Below, piece by piece: positions 5,187 through 11,798 of a stretch of 11,798 bases of DNA. A program made the translations under genes and the position numbers. Positions within the stretch are counted from its first letter, which is position 1. Each line of letters starts with the position of its first letter. The notes under the pieces were generated by a model. The model made no database searches. It was not told the DNA's origin and was given only the letters and a program-made list of their open reading frames with translations. The DNA lies in assembly GCA_023387235.1 (NCBI GenBank), contig JAEWIJ010000174.1, forward strand, positions 1-11,798, read 5' to 3'. Source of the DNA: Pseudomonadota bacterium. GTDB lineage: Bacteria > Pseudomonadota > Alphaproteobacteria > Rhizobiales > Hyphomicrobiaceae.

Positions 5187-6937
5187 GCCGCCGCCCGCTC
5201 GTTGGCGCCCTGCACGAGCGCGATGAAGGCGTCCTCCATGGTTGGGTCGGGATTGTCGGGTGTCGCGACGCCGGCCTTGAGTGCATCGGGCGTCCCGAGC
5301 GCGATCGCGCGGCCCTGGTTGATGAGGGCGATGCGGTCGCAATACTCCGCTTCGTCCATGAAGTGCGTCGTGACGAGCACGGTGATGCCCTTCTCGACGA
5401 GGCCGTTGATGTGCGTCCAGAACTCGCGCCGCGTGATCGGATCGACACCTGAAGTCGGCTCGTCGAGGAAGAGCGCGTCGGGCTCGTGCATGACGGCGCA
5501 GGCGAGCGCGAGGCGCTGCTTGAGACCGAGCGGAAGATCCTTGGCGTTCGAAGCCGCGTGTGGGCCGAGGTCGAAGATCTCCGTCATGAGCTGCGTGCGA
5601 TCGCGCTTCACGGTGCCGGCGAGCCCGTATACGCCGGCGAAGAAGGCGAGGTTCTGCGCGACGCTCAGGTCGCCGTAGAGCGAGAATTTCTGCGCCATGT
5701 AGCCGAGCCGGTTGCGGGCTTCTGCGCCATCGCGCCTCAGGTCGAAGCCGGCGACACGGCCCTCGCCGGCCGTCGGCTTCAGGAGCCCGCAGAGCATCTT
5801 GAAGGTCGTGGATTTGCCGGCGCCATTGGGACCGAGCAGGCCGAAGATCTCGCCACGCGGCACATCGAACGTGATGTCGGCGGCGGCGGTGAAATCGCCG
5901 AAGCGCTTGGTCAGGCCCTTGGCTTCGATGACGGGACGGCCATTGCCGGCCGGGCGTGGGCGCGTTTCCTCGGCGAGCTTCGAGCGCCCGCCGGGACCGC
6001 CGCCGAGCATGTCGACGAAGGCATCCTCGAAGCGCGGCGATGTCGGTGCGATGCGCGCTTCGCCGCCTGCATCGGGGAGAAGCGATGCGGGTTTGGTCCC
6101 ACTCTTCACCACGAGGCGGATGGCTTCGCCCTGGATGACGCCATCGACGACGCTCTCCTCGTCGAGTACGCGCGTCAGGACGGCGCGGCGCCGGCCGGCG
6201 ATACCCGTCAGCTTGAAGACACGGCCCGCGACGCGTTCGGTGAGCTCGGAAGGAGCGCCGGAGAACAGGAGCTTGCCCTGGTTCAGCAGCAGCACGCGGT
6301 CGCACGCTTCGGCTTCGTCGAGGTAGGCCGTCGACCAGAGCACGCCGATGCCTTCAGCCGTCAGCGCCTCGACCATCTTCCAGAGATCGCGGCGCGATAT
6401 CGGATCGACGCCGACGCCCGGCTCGTCGAGGAGCAGGAGGCGCGGCTTCTTCAGCAGCGCGCACGCGAGCCCGAGCTTCTGCTTCATGCCGCCGGAGAGC
6501 TTGCCGGCAAGGCGCGCCGTAAAGCGCTTGAGGTCCGTGAACGTCAACAGCTCGTCGTAGACGGCGGGGCGCTCGTCCTTCGCCAGGCCGCGTAGGTCGG
6601 CGTAGAGATCGAGGTTCTCCTGGATGGACAGATCCTCATAGAGGCCGAAGCGCTGGGGCATGTAGCCGATCGCGGCGTGAATGCGCGCGGCTTCGGTGCG
6701 CGTGTCGTATCCGAGCACCGAGATCGTGCCGGCATCGGGCAGCATGAGGCCCGTCATCAGGCGAATGAGCGTGGTCTTGCCGGCGCCGTCAGGACCAACG
6801 AGGCCTGTGATCTCACCGCTGTTGATGGAAGCCGTAATGTCGTCGAGCGCTGGTGGCGCGTCGCCGAACGTCTTGGTGACGCCGGCAATGCGGACCGCTT
6901 CGGGCTTGGTGCCTGTGTCGTCGGATGCGCTGCTCAT
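5183..6937 (-). CDS. ybhF: Double ATP-binding subunit of an ABC exporter, YbhF-like
   Basis: Two ABC ATPase domains are fused in 584 residues, as in E. coli YbhF. Domain 1 (about 14-245) has Walker A GPDGAGKT 48-55, Q-loop Gln95, signature LSGG 147-150 and Walker B LLLLDE 167-172; the switch position reads STAY, with Ala204 where histidine is normal. Domain 2 (about 336-575) has Walker A GPNGAGKST 369-377, Gln416, a degenerate signature LPLG 468-471, Walker B LFLDE 489-493 and switch His525 in TTHFMDEAE. A linker around 245-335 carries the PRFEDAF segment, repeated in form as PTMEDAF at 565-571. The protein is cytosolic and powers YbhS-YbhR. The ATG at 6937 overlaps the ybhG stop as ATGA, with AGGTGG upstream; the gene end overlaps ybhS likewise. 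As I recall, E. coli YbhF shares both deviations, so they look conserved rather than decayed. Confidence 0.96.
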   Translation of the reverse strand: MSSASDDTGTKPEAVRIAGVTKTFGDAPPALDDITASINSGEITGLVGPDGAGKTTLIRLMTGLMLPDAGTISVLGYDTRTEAARIHAAIGYMPQRFGLYEDLSIQENLDLYADLRGLAKDERPAVYDELLTFTDLKRFTARLAGKLSGGMKQKLGLACALLKKPRLLLLDEPGVGVDPISRRDLWKMVEALTAEGIGVLWSTAYLDEAEACDRVLLLNQGKLLFSGAPSELTERVAGRVFKLTGIAGRRRAVLTRVLDEESVVDGVIQGEAIRLVVKSGTKPASLLPDAGGEARIAPTSPRFEDAFVDMLGGGPGGRSKLAEETRPRPAGNGRPVIEAKGLTKRFGDFTAAADITFDVPRGEIFGLLGPNGAGKSTTFKMLCGLLKPTAGEGRVAGFDLRRDGAEARNRLGYMAQKFSLYGDLSVAQNLAFFAGVYGLAGTVKRDRTQLMTEIFDLGPHAASNAKDLPLGLKQRLALACAVMHEPDALFLDEPTSGVDPITRREFWTHINGLVEKGITVLVTTHFMDEAEYCDRIALINQGRAIALGTPDALKAGVATPDNPDPTMEDAFIALVQGANERAAA

Positions 6938-7950
6938 GATCCACCTGCGCCGTCCTTGCCGAGTGGGATGCGCACGGTCACGGGCATGCCCTGGCGCAGG
7001 CCGTTTCGGCTCTGATCGACGACCACGCGCAGGCGATAGACGAGGTCAGTGCGCAGCTCCGGCGTCTCGACGGATTTCGGCGTGAATTCCGCAACCGGCG
7101 AGATGAAGCCGATCGTGCCGCTGTAGGGTTTGCCCGGCTCGCCATCGGCGAACACCTCGACCTTCATGCCGGTGTGAATGCGGCCGAGGTTCGGCTCCGC
7201 GATGTACGCGCGCACCCAGACCGGCGTTGCGAGCGACAGCACGTAGACGTAGTCGCTCGGTCCCACGATCGCGCCCGGCTCGCGGACGCGCGAGAGGATC
7301 ACGCCGTCGGCGGGCGCATTCAGCGTCGCATCCTTGAGAGCAGTCTGAGCCGAGGCGAGACTTGCCTCGCTCGCCTGCAGGTTCGCGCGCGCTGCCGCTA
7401 TATCTTCCGGCCGGCTGCCCTGCTCGAGAAGGCGCAGAGCTTCGAGCGAGGATTGCGTGCGCGCGACTGCCATGTCACGCGCGGCCTTGGCCGTATCGAG
7501 CGCAGCTTCGGAGACCGCACCGGTCGGTCTCAGGCGGGCGGAGCGCTCGTAGGCGAGCTGGGCGTTCTGCTGGTCCGCAACGCGCTCCTGATGGACGGCG
7601 CGGGCCTGGTCGATCTCGGCTTCGCGCGGGCCGGCCTCGAGCTTCTGGAGTGTGGCGCGCGCAGCCGCGACCTGCGCCTCGGCAATCCGGATCTGATCCT
7701 GATAGGGCTGTGCGTCGAGGCTGGCGAGGCGGTCGCCGGCCTTGACCCTGTCGCCCTCGTCGACGAGTGCCTCGGCAATGCGGCCACTGACGCGGAACCC
7801 GAGCTGCACCTGCCGGATGTCGACATTGCCGTAGAGGGTGAGATTGGGGCCGCCGTCGCGGCTCGTCGAGCCGAGGAGCCCGCTCCACCAGGCGATGGCG
7901 CCGCCGGCGAGCAGCGCAACGGCGATGATCGGAACCGCCTTCCTGTTCAT
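6934..7950 (-). CDS. ybhG: Periplasmic membrane-fusion (adaptor) protein, YbhG-like, HlyD family
   Basis: This 338-residue protein starts MNRK and continues with a hydrophobic anchor or uncleaved signal (about 5-26). LTLYGNVDIRQVQLGFRVSG at 37-56 is the YbhG hallmark that opens the first half of the lipoyl domain (about 40-80). An alpha-helical hairpin rich in Ala, Gln and Glu (82-205) should form the periplasmic coiled coil; the lipoyl domain closes at about 206-243 (DATLNAPADGVILSRVREPG). A beta-barrel follows (VWVRAYI ... PYSGTIGFISPVAEFTPKSVETPELRTD, split over 244-302), then VYRLRVV and GLRQGMPVTVRI at 317-328. It should bridge the YbhFSR pump to an outer-membrane channel, which is not encoded here. 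The start has a strong GGAGG upstream and overlaps the cecR stop as ATGA. Confidence 0.95.
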   Translation of the reverse strand: MNRKAVPIIAVALLAGGAIAWWSGLLGSTSRDGGPNLTLYGNVDIRQVQLGFRVSGRIAEALVDEGDRVKAGDRLASLDAQPYQDQIRIAEAQVAAARATLQKLEAGPREAEIDQARAVHQERVADQQNAQLAYERSARLRPTGAVSEAALDTAKAARDMAVARTQSSLEALRLLEQGSRPEDIAAARANLQASEASLASAQTALKDATLNAPADGVILSRVREPGAIVGPSDYVYVLSLATPVWVRAYIAEPNLGRIHTGMKVEVFADGEPGKPYSGTIGFISPVAEFTPKSVETPELRTDLVYRLRVVVDQSRNGLRQGMPVTVRIPLGKDGAGGS

Positions 7951-8654
7951 TTGACGCCTCCACTATCGAGCGAGCGCACGATCTCGCCGACGAGTTCCCG
8001 GATCGCATCGAGCTCGCGCGACCCCATCTCCGACCATGCGAGCTGGCGCAGGGCGGCGGCATTGGCGACGCGGAAGACCATCACGCTGCCGATGAGCGAG
8101 AGCGCCCTGAGGCCGACCCGCTCGGAGGTCGGCGGTGCGTCGAGAAGAATGCCGACGAGGCGGCGGATGGCCTCGACCATCGGCCGCATGACGCCTTCGT
8201 AGACCTTCGCGAACGCTTCGGTCGGCGCCATCTGCTCGCGGATGAGAAAGCGCGCCCAGGGGCGGGACTTCTCGCTGACCATGACCTCGGCGAGTGTGGT
8301 CAGGAGCACCGTCAGCAGCTCGCGTGCTTCCGTGTGGGTGACGGGACGCCCCTCGGCCTGGATCGCGGCAAGGCGGGCCTGGACCTGCTGGCGGCGGCTG
8401 CCGACATGGCTCGTGATCAGCGTGGCGAGATGCTCGGCGGCAGCGAGGTAAAGCCCTTCCTTGCCGCCAAAATAATACGGGATGGCCTGGAGGTTGACGC
8501 CGGCCGCCGAGGCAAGGGCCCGCGTCGTCGTGCCGTCGAAGCCATACTGGCCGAAGACATCGATCGCAGCCGTCAGCAGCTTTTGACGCGTAGCATCGCC
8601 GCGCTCGCCAGCGGCCTCTTCGGCATCGGGGGGTGTTCTTTTCGGATCTTTCAT
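7947..8654 (-). CDS. cecR: TetR-family regulator, CecR-like
   Basis: This 235-residue protein has a TetR N-terminal DNA-binding domain at about 20-68: ATRQKLLTAAIDVFGQYGFD, the turn and recognition helix GTTTRALASAAGVNLQAIPYYFGGKEGLY. The YYF-x-x-KE-x-LY motif is the TetR signature. The C-terminal half (about 75-230) resembles the CecR ligand domain, with WARFLIREQMAPTEAF (133-148) and LIGSVMVFRVA (187-197). Position as first gene of a ybhGFSR operon matches E. coli cecR (ybiH), whose product is reported to affect sensitivity to cefoperazone and chloramphenicol. ATG 8654 is the most upstream possible start, because an in-frame TAA lies 9 nt before it. No ribosome site is visible. It probably autorepresses through the palindrome at 8671-8697. 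Ligand unknown. Confidence 0.9.
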   Translation of the reverse strand: MKDPKRTPPDAEEAAGERGDATRQKLLTAAIDVFGQYGFDGTTTRALASAAGVNLQAIPYYFGGKEGLYLAAAEHLATLITSHVGSRRQQVQARLAAIQAEGRPVTHTEARELLTVLLTTLAEVMVSEKSRPWARFLIREQMAPTEAFAKVYEGVMRPMVEAIRRLVGILLDAPPTSERVGLRALSLIGSVMVFRVANAAALRQLAWSEMGSRELDAIRELVGEIVRSLDSGGVK

Positions 8655-8661
8655 ACAACTT

Positions 8662-8690
8662 TACATATTTCATTCGATTGAATTAGTCAA
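8662..8690 (-). promoter_or_regulatory. Proposed cecR-ybhGFSR promoter
   Basis: On the minus strand TTGACT (8690-8685; 5 of 6 to TTGACA) and TATGTA (8667-8662; TAT conserved) are 17 nt apart, in an AT-rich island within GC-rich surroundings. The -35 lies inside the palindrome 8671-8697, the expected arrangement for repression by CecR. The predicted start point is around 8655, adjacent to the ATG at 8654, giving a nearly leaderless mRNA. Confidence 0.55.
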
Positions 8691-8697
8691 TCGAATG
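8671..8697. promoter_or_regulatory. 27-bp palindromic operator, probable CecR site
   Basis: CATTCGATTGA (8671-8681) and TCAATCGAATG (8687-8697) are perfect reverse complements, 11 bp each, with the 5-nt spacer ATTAG. It is the most perfect inverted repeat I see in the window and stands out by its AT content. It lies 17-43 bp upstream of the TetR-family start codon, as autoregulatory TetR operators commonly do. Binding by CecR is inference. Confidence 0.7.
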
Positions 8698-8706
8698 ACT
8701 TATTCA
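8678..8706 (+). promoter_or_regulatory. Candidate divergent promoter towards the acylase gene
   Basis: On the plus strand TTGAAT (8678-8683; 4 of 6) is followed after exactly 17 nt by TATTCA (8701-8706; TAT conserved). It would start transcription near 8713 and leave a leader of about 137 nt before the acylase ATG at 8850. The -10 is weak. Its -35 and spacer overlap the same palindrome as the cecR promoter. Confidence 0.35.
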
Positions 8707-8849
8707 CGAATCCGTGACGCGAGCCGAGAACCGTTCAGCGGTGCTGGAGAATTGCGCCAGCCGTGACGATTTGAGTGCTGACGCCCTGGTGACATCAGGT
8801 CGGATCAGGCGCACTGGTGCCGCTCTCTCCATGCCGTCACTGAAAGCCC

Positions 8850-11297
8850 ATGCCGATGTCTCGCAGCGCGCCGACCGAGCCCGAACCAGCCTCCGGTACG
8901 CGGGCGGTGGCCAAGACGCGCCGGGGGTTCGTCTGGCTGCGTCGGATCGCTCTCGCGCTCGTCGTGCTGACGTTGGCCGGCGGCGCTGCTGTCTGGATGG
9001 GTCTCAGAGGCAGCCTCGCGCGCCTCGACGGCGAGGTGACGCTGCCGAACCTCAATTATCCGGTGACGATCTCGCGCGACGCGCAAGGCGTGGTGACGAT
9101 CGAGGCGGGATCGGAGGCCGATGCCGTGCGCGCGCTCGGCTTCGTCCATGCGCAGGAACGCTACTTCGAGATGGATCTCGCCCGGCGCAGCGCGGCCGGT
9201 GAACTCGCCGCGCTCTTGGGCCCGGCCGCACTTCCAATGGATCGCGACCGGCGTGTTCACCGCATGCGCGCTCGCGTCACCATGCACACGAGCGAAGCGG
9301 ACCTGCTCGGCAAGCGGCGGCAGCTTCTCGAGGTCTACGCGGCAGGCGTCAATGCCGGTCTCGGCGCGCTCTCGTCGCGGCCGTGGCCCTATCTCATCCT
9401 GCGCCAGCAGCCCGCAACCTGGACGGCCGAGGACACGGTGCTCGCCGCCAACGCGCTCTATTTCGACCTGCAGGGCTATCATCCCTTCGCGCGTCTCGCG
9501 CTGTGGCGCCTGAGCCGGTCGCTGCCGCCGCCGCTCTTCGCGATGCTCAATCATGGCGGAACACGATGGGATGCGCCGCTGGTCGGTGACGGGCTCGGCG
9601 ATGCGCCGCTGCCGGGCCCCGAGGCGGTCGATCTGCGACGACAGTCGAACGGCATGAAATCGGGCGCCGTTGCCGATGGCGAGAGCGCACCTGGAAGCAA
9701 CAATCTCGCTGTCGCCGGCGCACTCACGCAGGATGGCCGCGCCATTGTCGGCGGCGATATGCATCTCAATCTGCGCGCGCCGAGCGTCTGGTTCCGTGCG
9801 CGGCTGATCTACCCGGACGAGCGCGCGCCGGGCGGGCGGATGGACGCCTCGGGCTTCACCTTTCCCGGCATTCCGGGCGTCATCGCGGGGAGCACCGGAC
9901 ATGTCGCCTGGGCCGTCACCAATGGCTATGCCGATACCTCGCAATGGGCGCTCATCCCGCCCTGCACGGGCGCGGCGGCGCAGTGCGGCATCACCGAGCA
10001 CCGCGAGACGATCGACGTCGCCGGCGCGGCGCCCGAGGTGCTCGTCGTGCGGGAGACGGACTGGGGCCCCATTCTGCGGCAGCAGCCGGATGGCAGCCTT
10101 CTGGCGCTGAGGTGGGTGGCGCATCTCCCCGGCGCGATCGGAAGCGGCCTCGCCGAGTTCGGCTGGGCGCGCAATCTCGATGAGCTTTTTGCGATCGCCG
10201 ATCGCGCCGGACTGCCGATCCAGAACCTTGTCGCGGCCGACAGCACAGGCCGCATCGGCTGGCGGCTGCTCGGCGCGGTGCCGGACTGGCAGGCGCCATG
10301 CAATCGGGAAGGCATCGAGCGCGTTGTCGTGCCGGCTGGTGCGTGTCCACCCTGGCCGCTGAAGACGGCGAAGCTGCCGGAGCTGCGCGATCCGTCGTCG
10401 GGCCGTCTTTGGACGGCCAACAACCGCGCGGATGCGAGCCCGGAGGGCGCGCGGTTCGGCTATATCGGGCGCGATCAGAGTGCGCGCGCGCATCAGATTC
10501 GCGAGGGCCTCATGGCGCGCGACAAGTTCGCCGAGCGCGACATCCTCGCCATCGAGCTCGACGATCGCGCGATCTTTCTGGAGCCCTGGTGGAAGCTCCT
10601 GCGCGAGGTGCTGGCAGGCGCCCAACGCGATCCTCTGCTCATCGGGCTCGAGGCGGGCTCACAGAGCTGGGATGGCCGCGCGTCCGTGGATTCCGTCAGC
10701 TATCTCCTGACGCGGCGGTTTCGGGATGCCGTCGAGCGGCGCGTCACGTCCATGCTGCTCGGTGCATTTCCGCAGGCGAGCGCCAACGGTGCAGGCCAGC
10801 TTCGCCTGGGGCAGACCGAAGGATGGCTGTGGCCGCTCGTAACGACGAAGCCCGCACATTTTCTGAGCGCGGGGCACAGCTCGTGGGACGACCTGCTGCG
10901 AGCGGCCGCGCGCGACGTCGCTCGCGACAAGTCCAACCTGACGAAGGACCACAAATTCCGCACGTGGGGCGATTTCAATCGCGGCTCGTCGATCTGTCAT
11001 CCGCTGGCGCGCGCGCTGCCTGACGTGGCGAAGCGCTTCTTGTGCATGCCGGACGATCCCCTCCCCGGCGACGACGACATGCCGCGCGTGCAGCGGCCCG
11101 CATTCGGTGCCTCGCAGCGCATGGCAGTGTCACCCGGCCACGAGGCCGACGGCATCATCGAGATGCCGACCGGACAGAGCGGGCATCCGCTCTCGCCGTT
11201 CTGGCGTGCAGGCCACGAGGCGTGGGTGCACGGGAGGCCGACGCCGTTCCTGCCCGGCAAGGCGAAGCACGTCCTGCGGATCGCGCCGCAGTCGTAG
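8850..11297 (+). CDS. Penicillin-acylase-family Ntn hydrolase, exported or membrane-anchored
   Basis: This 815-residue precursor belongs to the penicillin G/AHL acylase family. A basic N-terminus and hydrophobic helix at about 31-52 (IALALVVLTLAGGAAVWMGL from 33) direct it to the inner membrane or periplasm. Alpha-chain marks are VTISRDAQGVVTIEA and DAVRALGFVHAQERYFEMDL (91-110). The processing site is G282/S283 in GSNNLAV; Ser283 would become the free N-terminal nucleophile of a 533-residue beta chain. Further marks are GGDMHLNL at 301-308, FPGIPGVIAGSTGHVAWAVT (338-357), PIQNLVAADSTGRIGW, WTANN with the probable oxyanion Asn524/525, and GQSGHPLSPFW (775-785). ATG 8850 is the most upstream start, with a stop 9 nt before; only GAAAG resembles a ribosome site. 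Beta-lactams, acyl-homoserine lactones or other N-acyl amides are possible substrates. It is divergent from cecR. Confidence 0.93.
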   Translation: MPMSRSAPTEPEPASGTRAVAKTRRGFVWLRRIALALVVLTLAGGAAVWMGLRGSLARLDGEVTLPNLNYPVTISRDAQGVVTIEAGSEADAVRALGFVHAQERYFEMDLARRSAAGELAALLGPAALPMDRDRRVHRMRARVTMHTSEADLLGKRRQLLEVYAAGVNAGLGALSSRPWPYLILRQQPATWTAEDTVLAANALYFDLQGYHPFARLALWRLSRSLPPPLFAMLNHGGTRWDAPLVGDGLGDAPLPGPEAVDLRRQSNGMKSGAVADGESAPGSNNLAVAGALTQDGRAIVGGDMHLNLRAPSVWFRARLIYPDERAPGGRMDASGFTFPGIPGVIAGSTGHVAWAVTNGYADTSQWALIPPCTGAAAQCGITEHRETIDVAGAAPEVLVVRETDWGPILRQQPDGSLLALRWVAHLPGAIGSGLAEFGWARNLDELFAIADRAGLPIQNLVAADSTGRIGWRLLGAVPDWQAPCNREGIERVVVPAGACPPWPLKTAKLPELRDPSSGRLWTANNRADASPEGARFGYIGRDQSARAHQIREGLMARDKFAERDILAIELDDRAIFLEPWWKLLREVLAGAQRDPLLIGLEAGSQSWDGRASVDSVSYLLTRRFRDAVERRVTSMLLGAFPQASANGAGQLRLGQTEGWLWPLVTTKPAHFLSAGHSSWDDLLRAAARDVARDKSNLTKDHKFRTWGDFNRGSSICHPLARALPDVAKRFLCMPDDPLPGDDDMPRVQRPAFGASQRMAVSPGHEADGIIEMPTGQSGHPLSPFWRAGHEAWVHGRPTPFLPGKAKHVLRIAPQS

Positions 11298-11305
11298 TGC
11301 GCGGA

Positions 11306-11798
<493 letters not shown>

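Noticed and set aside
5187..6305. Upstream extension of the ybhS frame through most of ybhF (757 codons in all)
   Set aside because: The extension is Arg/Ala/Pro-rich with no family similarity. YbhS similarity starts just after the ATG at 5186, which has the classic ATGA overlap, and ybhF explains the same DNA in another frame.
8743..8761. GCTGG-N9-CCAGC hairpin in the acylase leader
   Set aside because: The 5-bp stem with a 9-nt loop is weak and overlaps no recognisable regulatory site.
8714..9202. A plus-strand frame beginning before the acylase in another phase
   Set aside because: After 8850 it only overlaps the acylase out of phase, with shadow-like composition; no ribosome site precedes its ATG.
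8805..10625. A 606-codon open frame on the minus strand opposite the acylase gene
   Set aside because: It is an antisense by-product of high GC in third codon positions. Its translation is rich in Arg, Ala and Gly with no domain or membrane pattern, while the plus frame carries the full acylase motif set.

Overview
The window is GC-rich (about two thirds G+C by eye) and tightly packed. Gene style, codon use and the short XRE-type regulator suggest an alphaproteobacterium, probably Hyphomicrobiales (Rhizobiales). This is inference; no taxonomic marker gene other than a tRNA is present.

Layout from left to right. A minus-strand tRNA-Leu(GAG) sits on the left edge. Two tandem minus-strand alpha/beta hydrolases follow (248-1156 and 1196-2128), 39 bp apart and probably co-transcribed. 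Divergent from them is a 61-residue one-helix membrane protein with a perfect Shine-Dalgarno (2349-2534). Next comes a 100-residue XRE-type helix-turn-helix protein (2609-2911). The centre, 2918-8654 on the minus strand, is a five-gene operon that matches the Escherichia coli cecR-ybhG-ybhF-ybhS-ybhR locus in order, orientation and protein motifs: a TetR regulator, a periplasmic membrane-fusion protein, a double ATPase and two ABC-2 permeases. Three junctions are ATGA overlaps and the fourth has a 1-nt gap, so translation is probably coupled. Divergent from cecR is a membrane-anchored or exported penicillin-acylase-family Ntn hydrolase (8850-11297). It ends tail to tail with the 3' part of an acyl-CoA synthetase/ligase (11306 to the right edge).

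How the genes may work together. YbhG, YbhF, YbhS and YbhR should form a tripartite-type ABC exporter in the inner membrane. CecR probably autorepresses the operon through a 27-bp palindrome (11-bp arms, 5-nt spacer) just upstream of its start. The -35 of the proposed cecR promoter and the -35 of a candidate divergent promoter towards the acylase both lie inside that palindrome. One repressor could therefore control an exporter and a periplasmic amide hydrolase together, which is the most interesting hypothesis here. The double ATPase shows a clear asymmetry predicting one degenerate and one canonical ATP site.

Most of the window is recognisable family biology. I see no CRISPR array, insertion sequence, prophage gene or phage-defence system. 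No stretch of more than 300 bases lacks a gene; the longest intergenic regions are 161, 220 and 195 bp.
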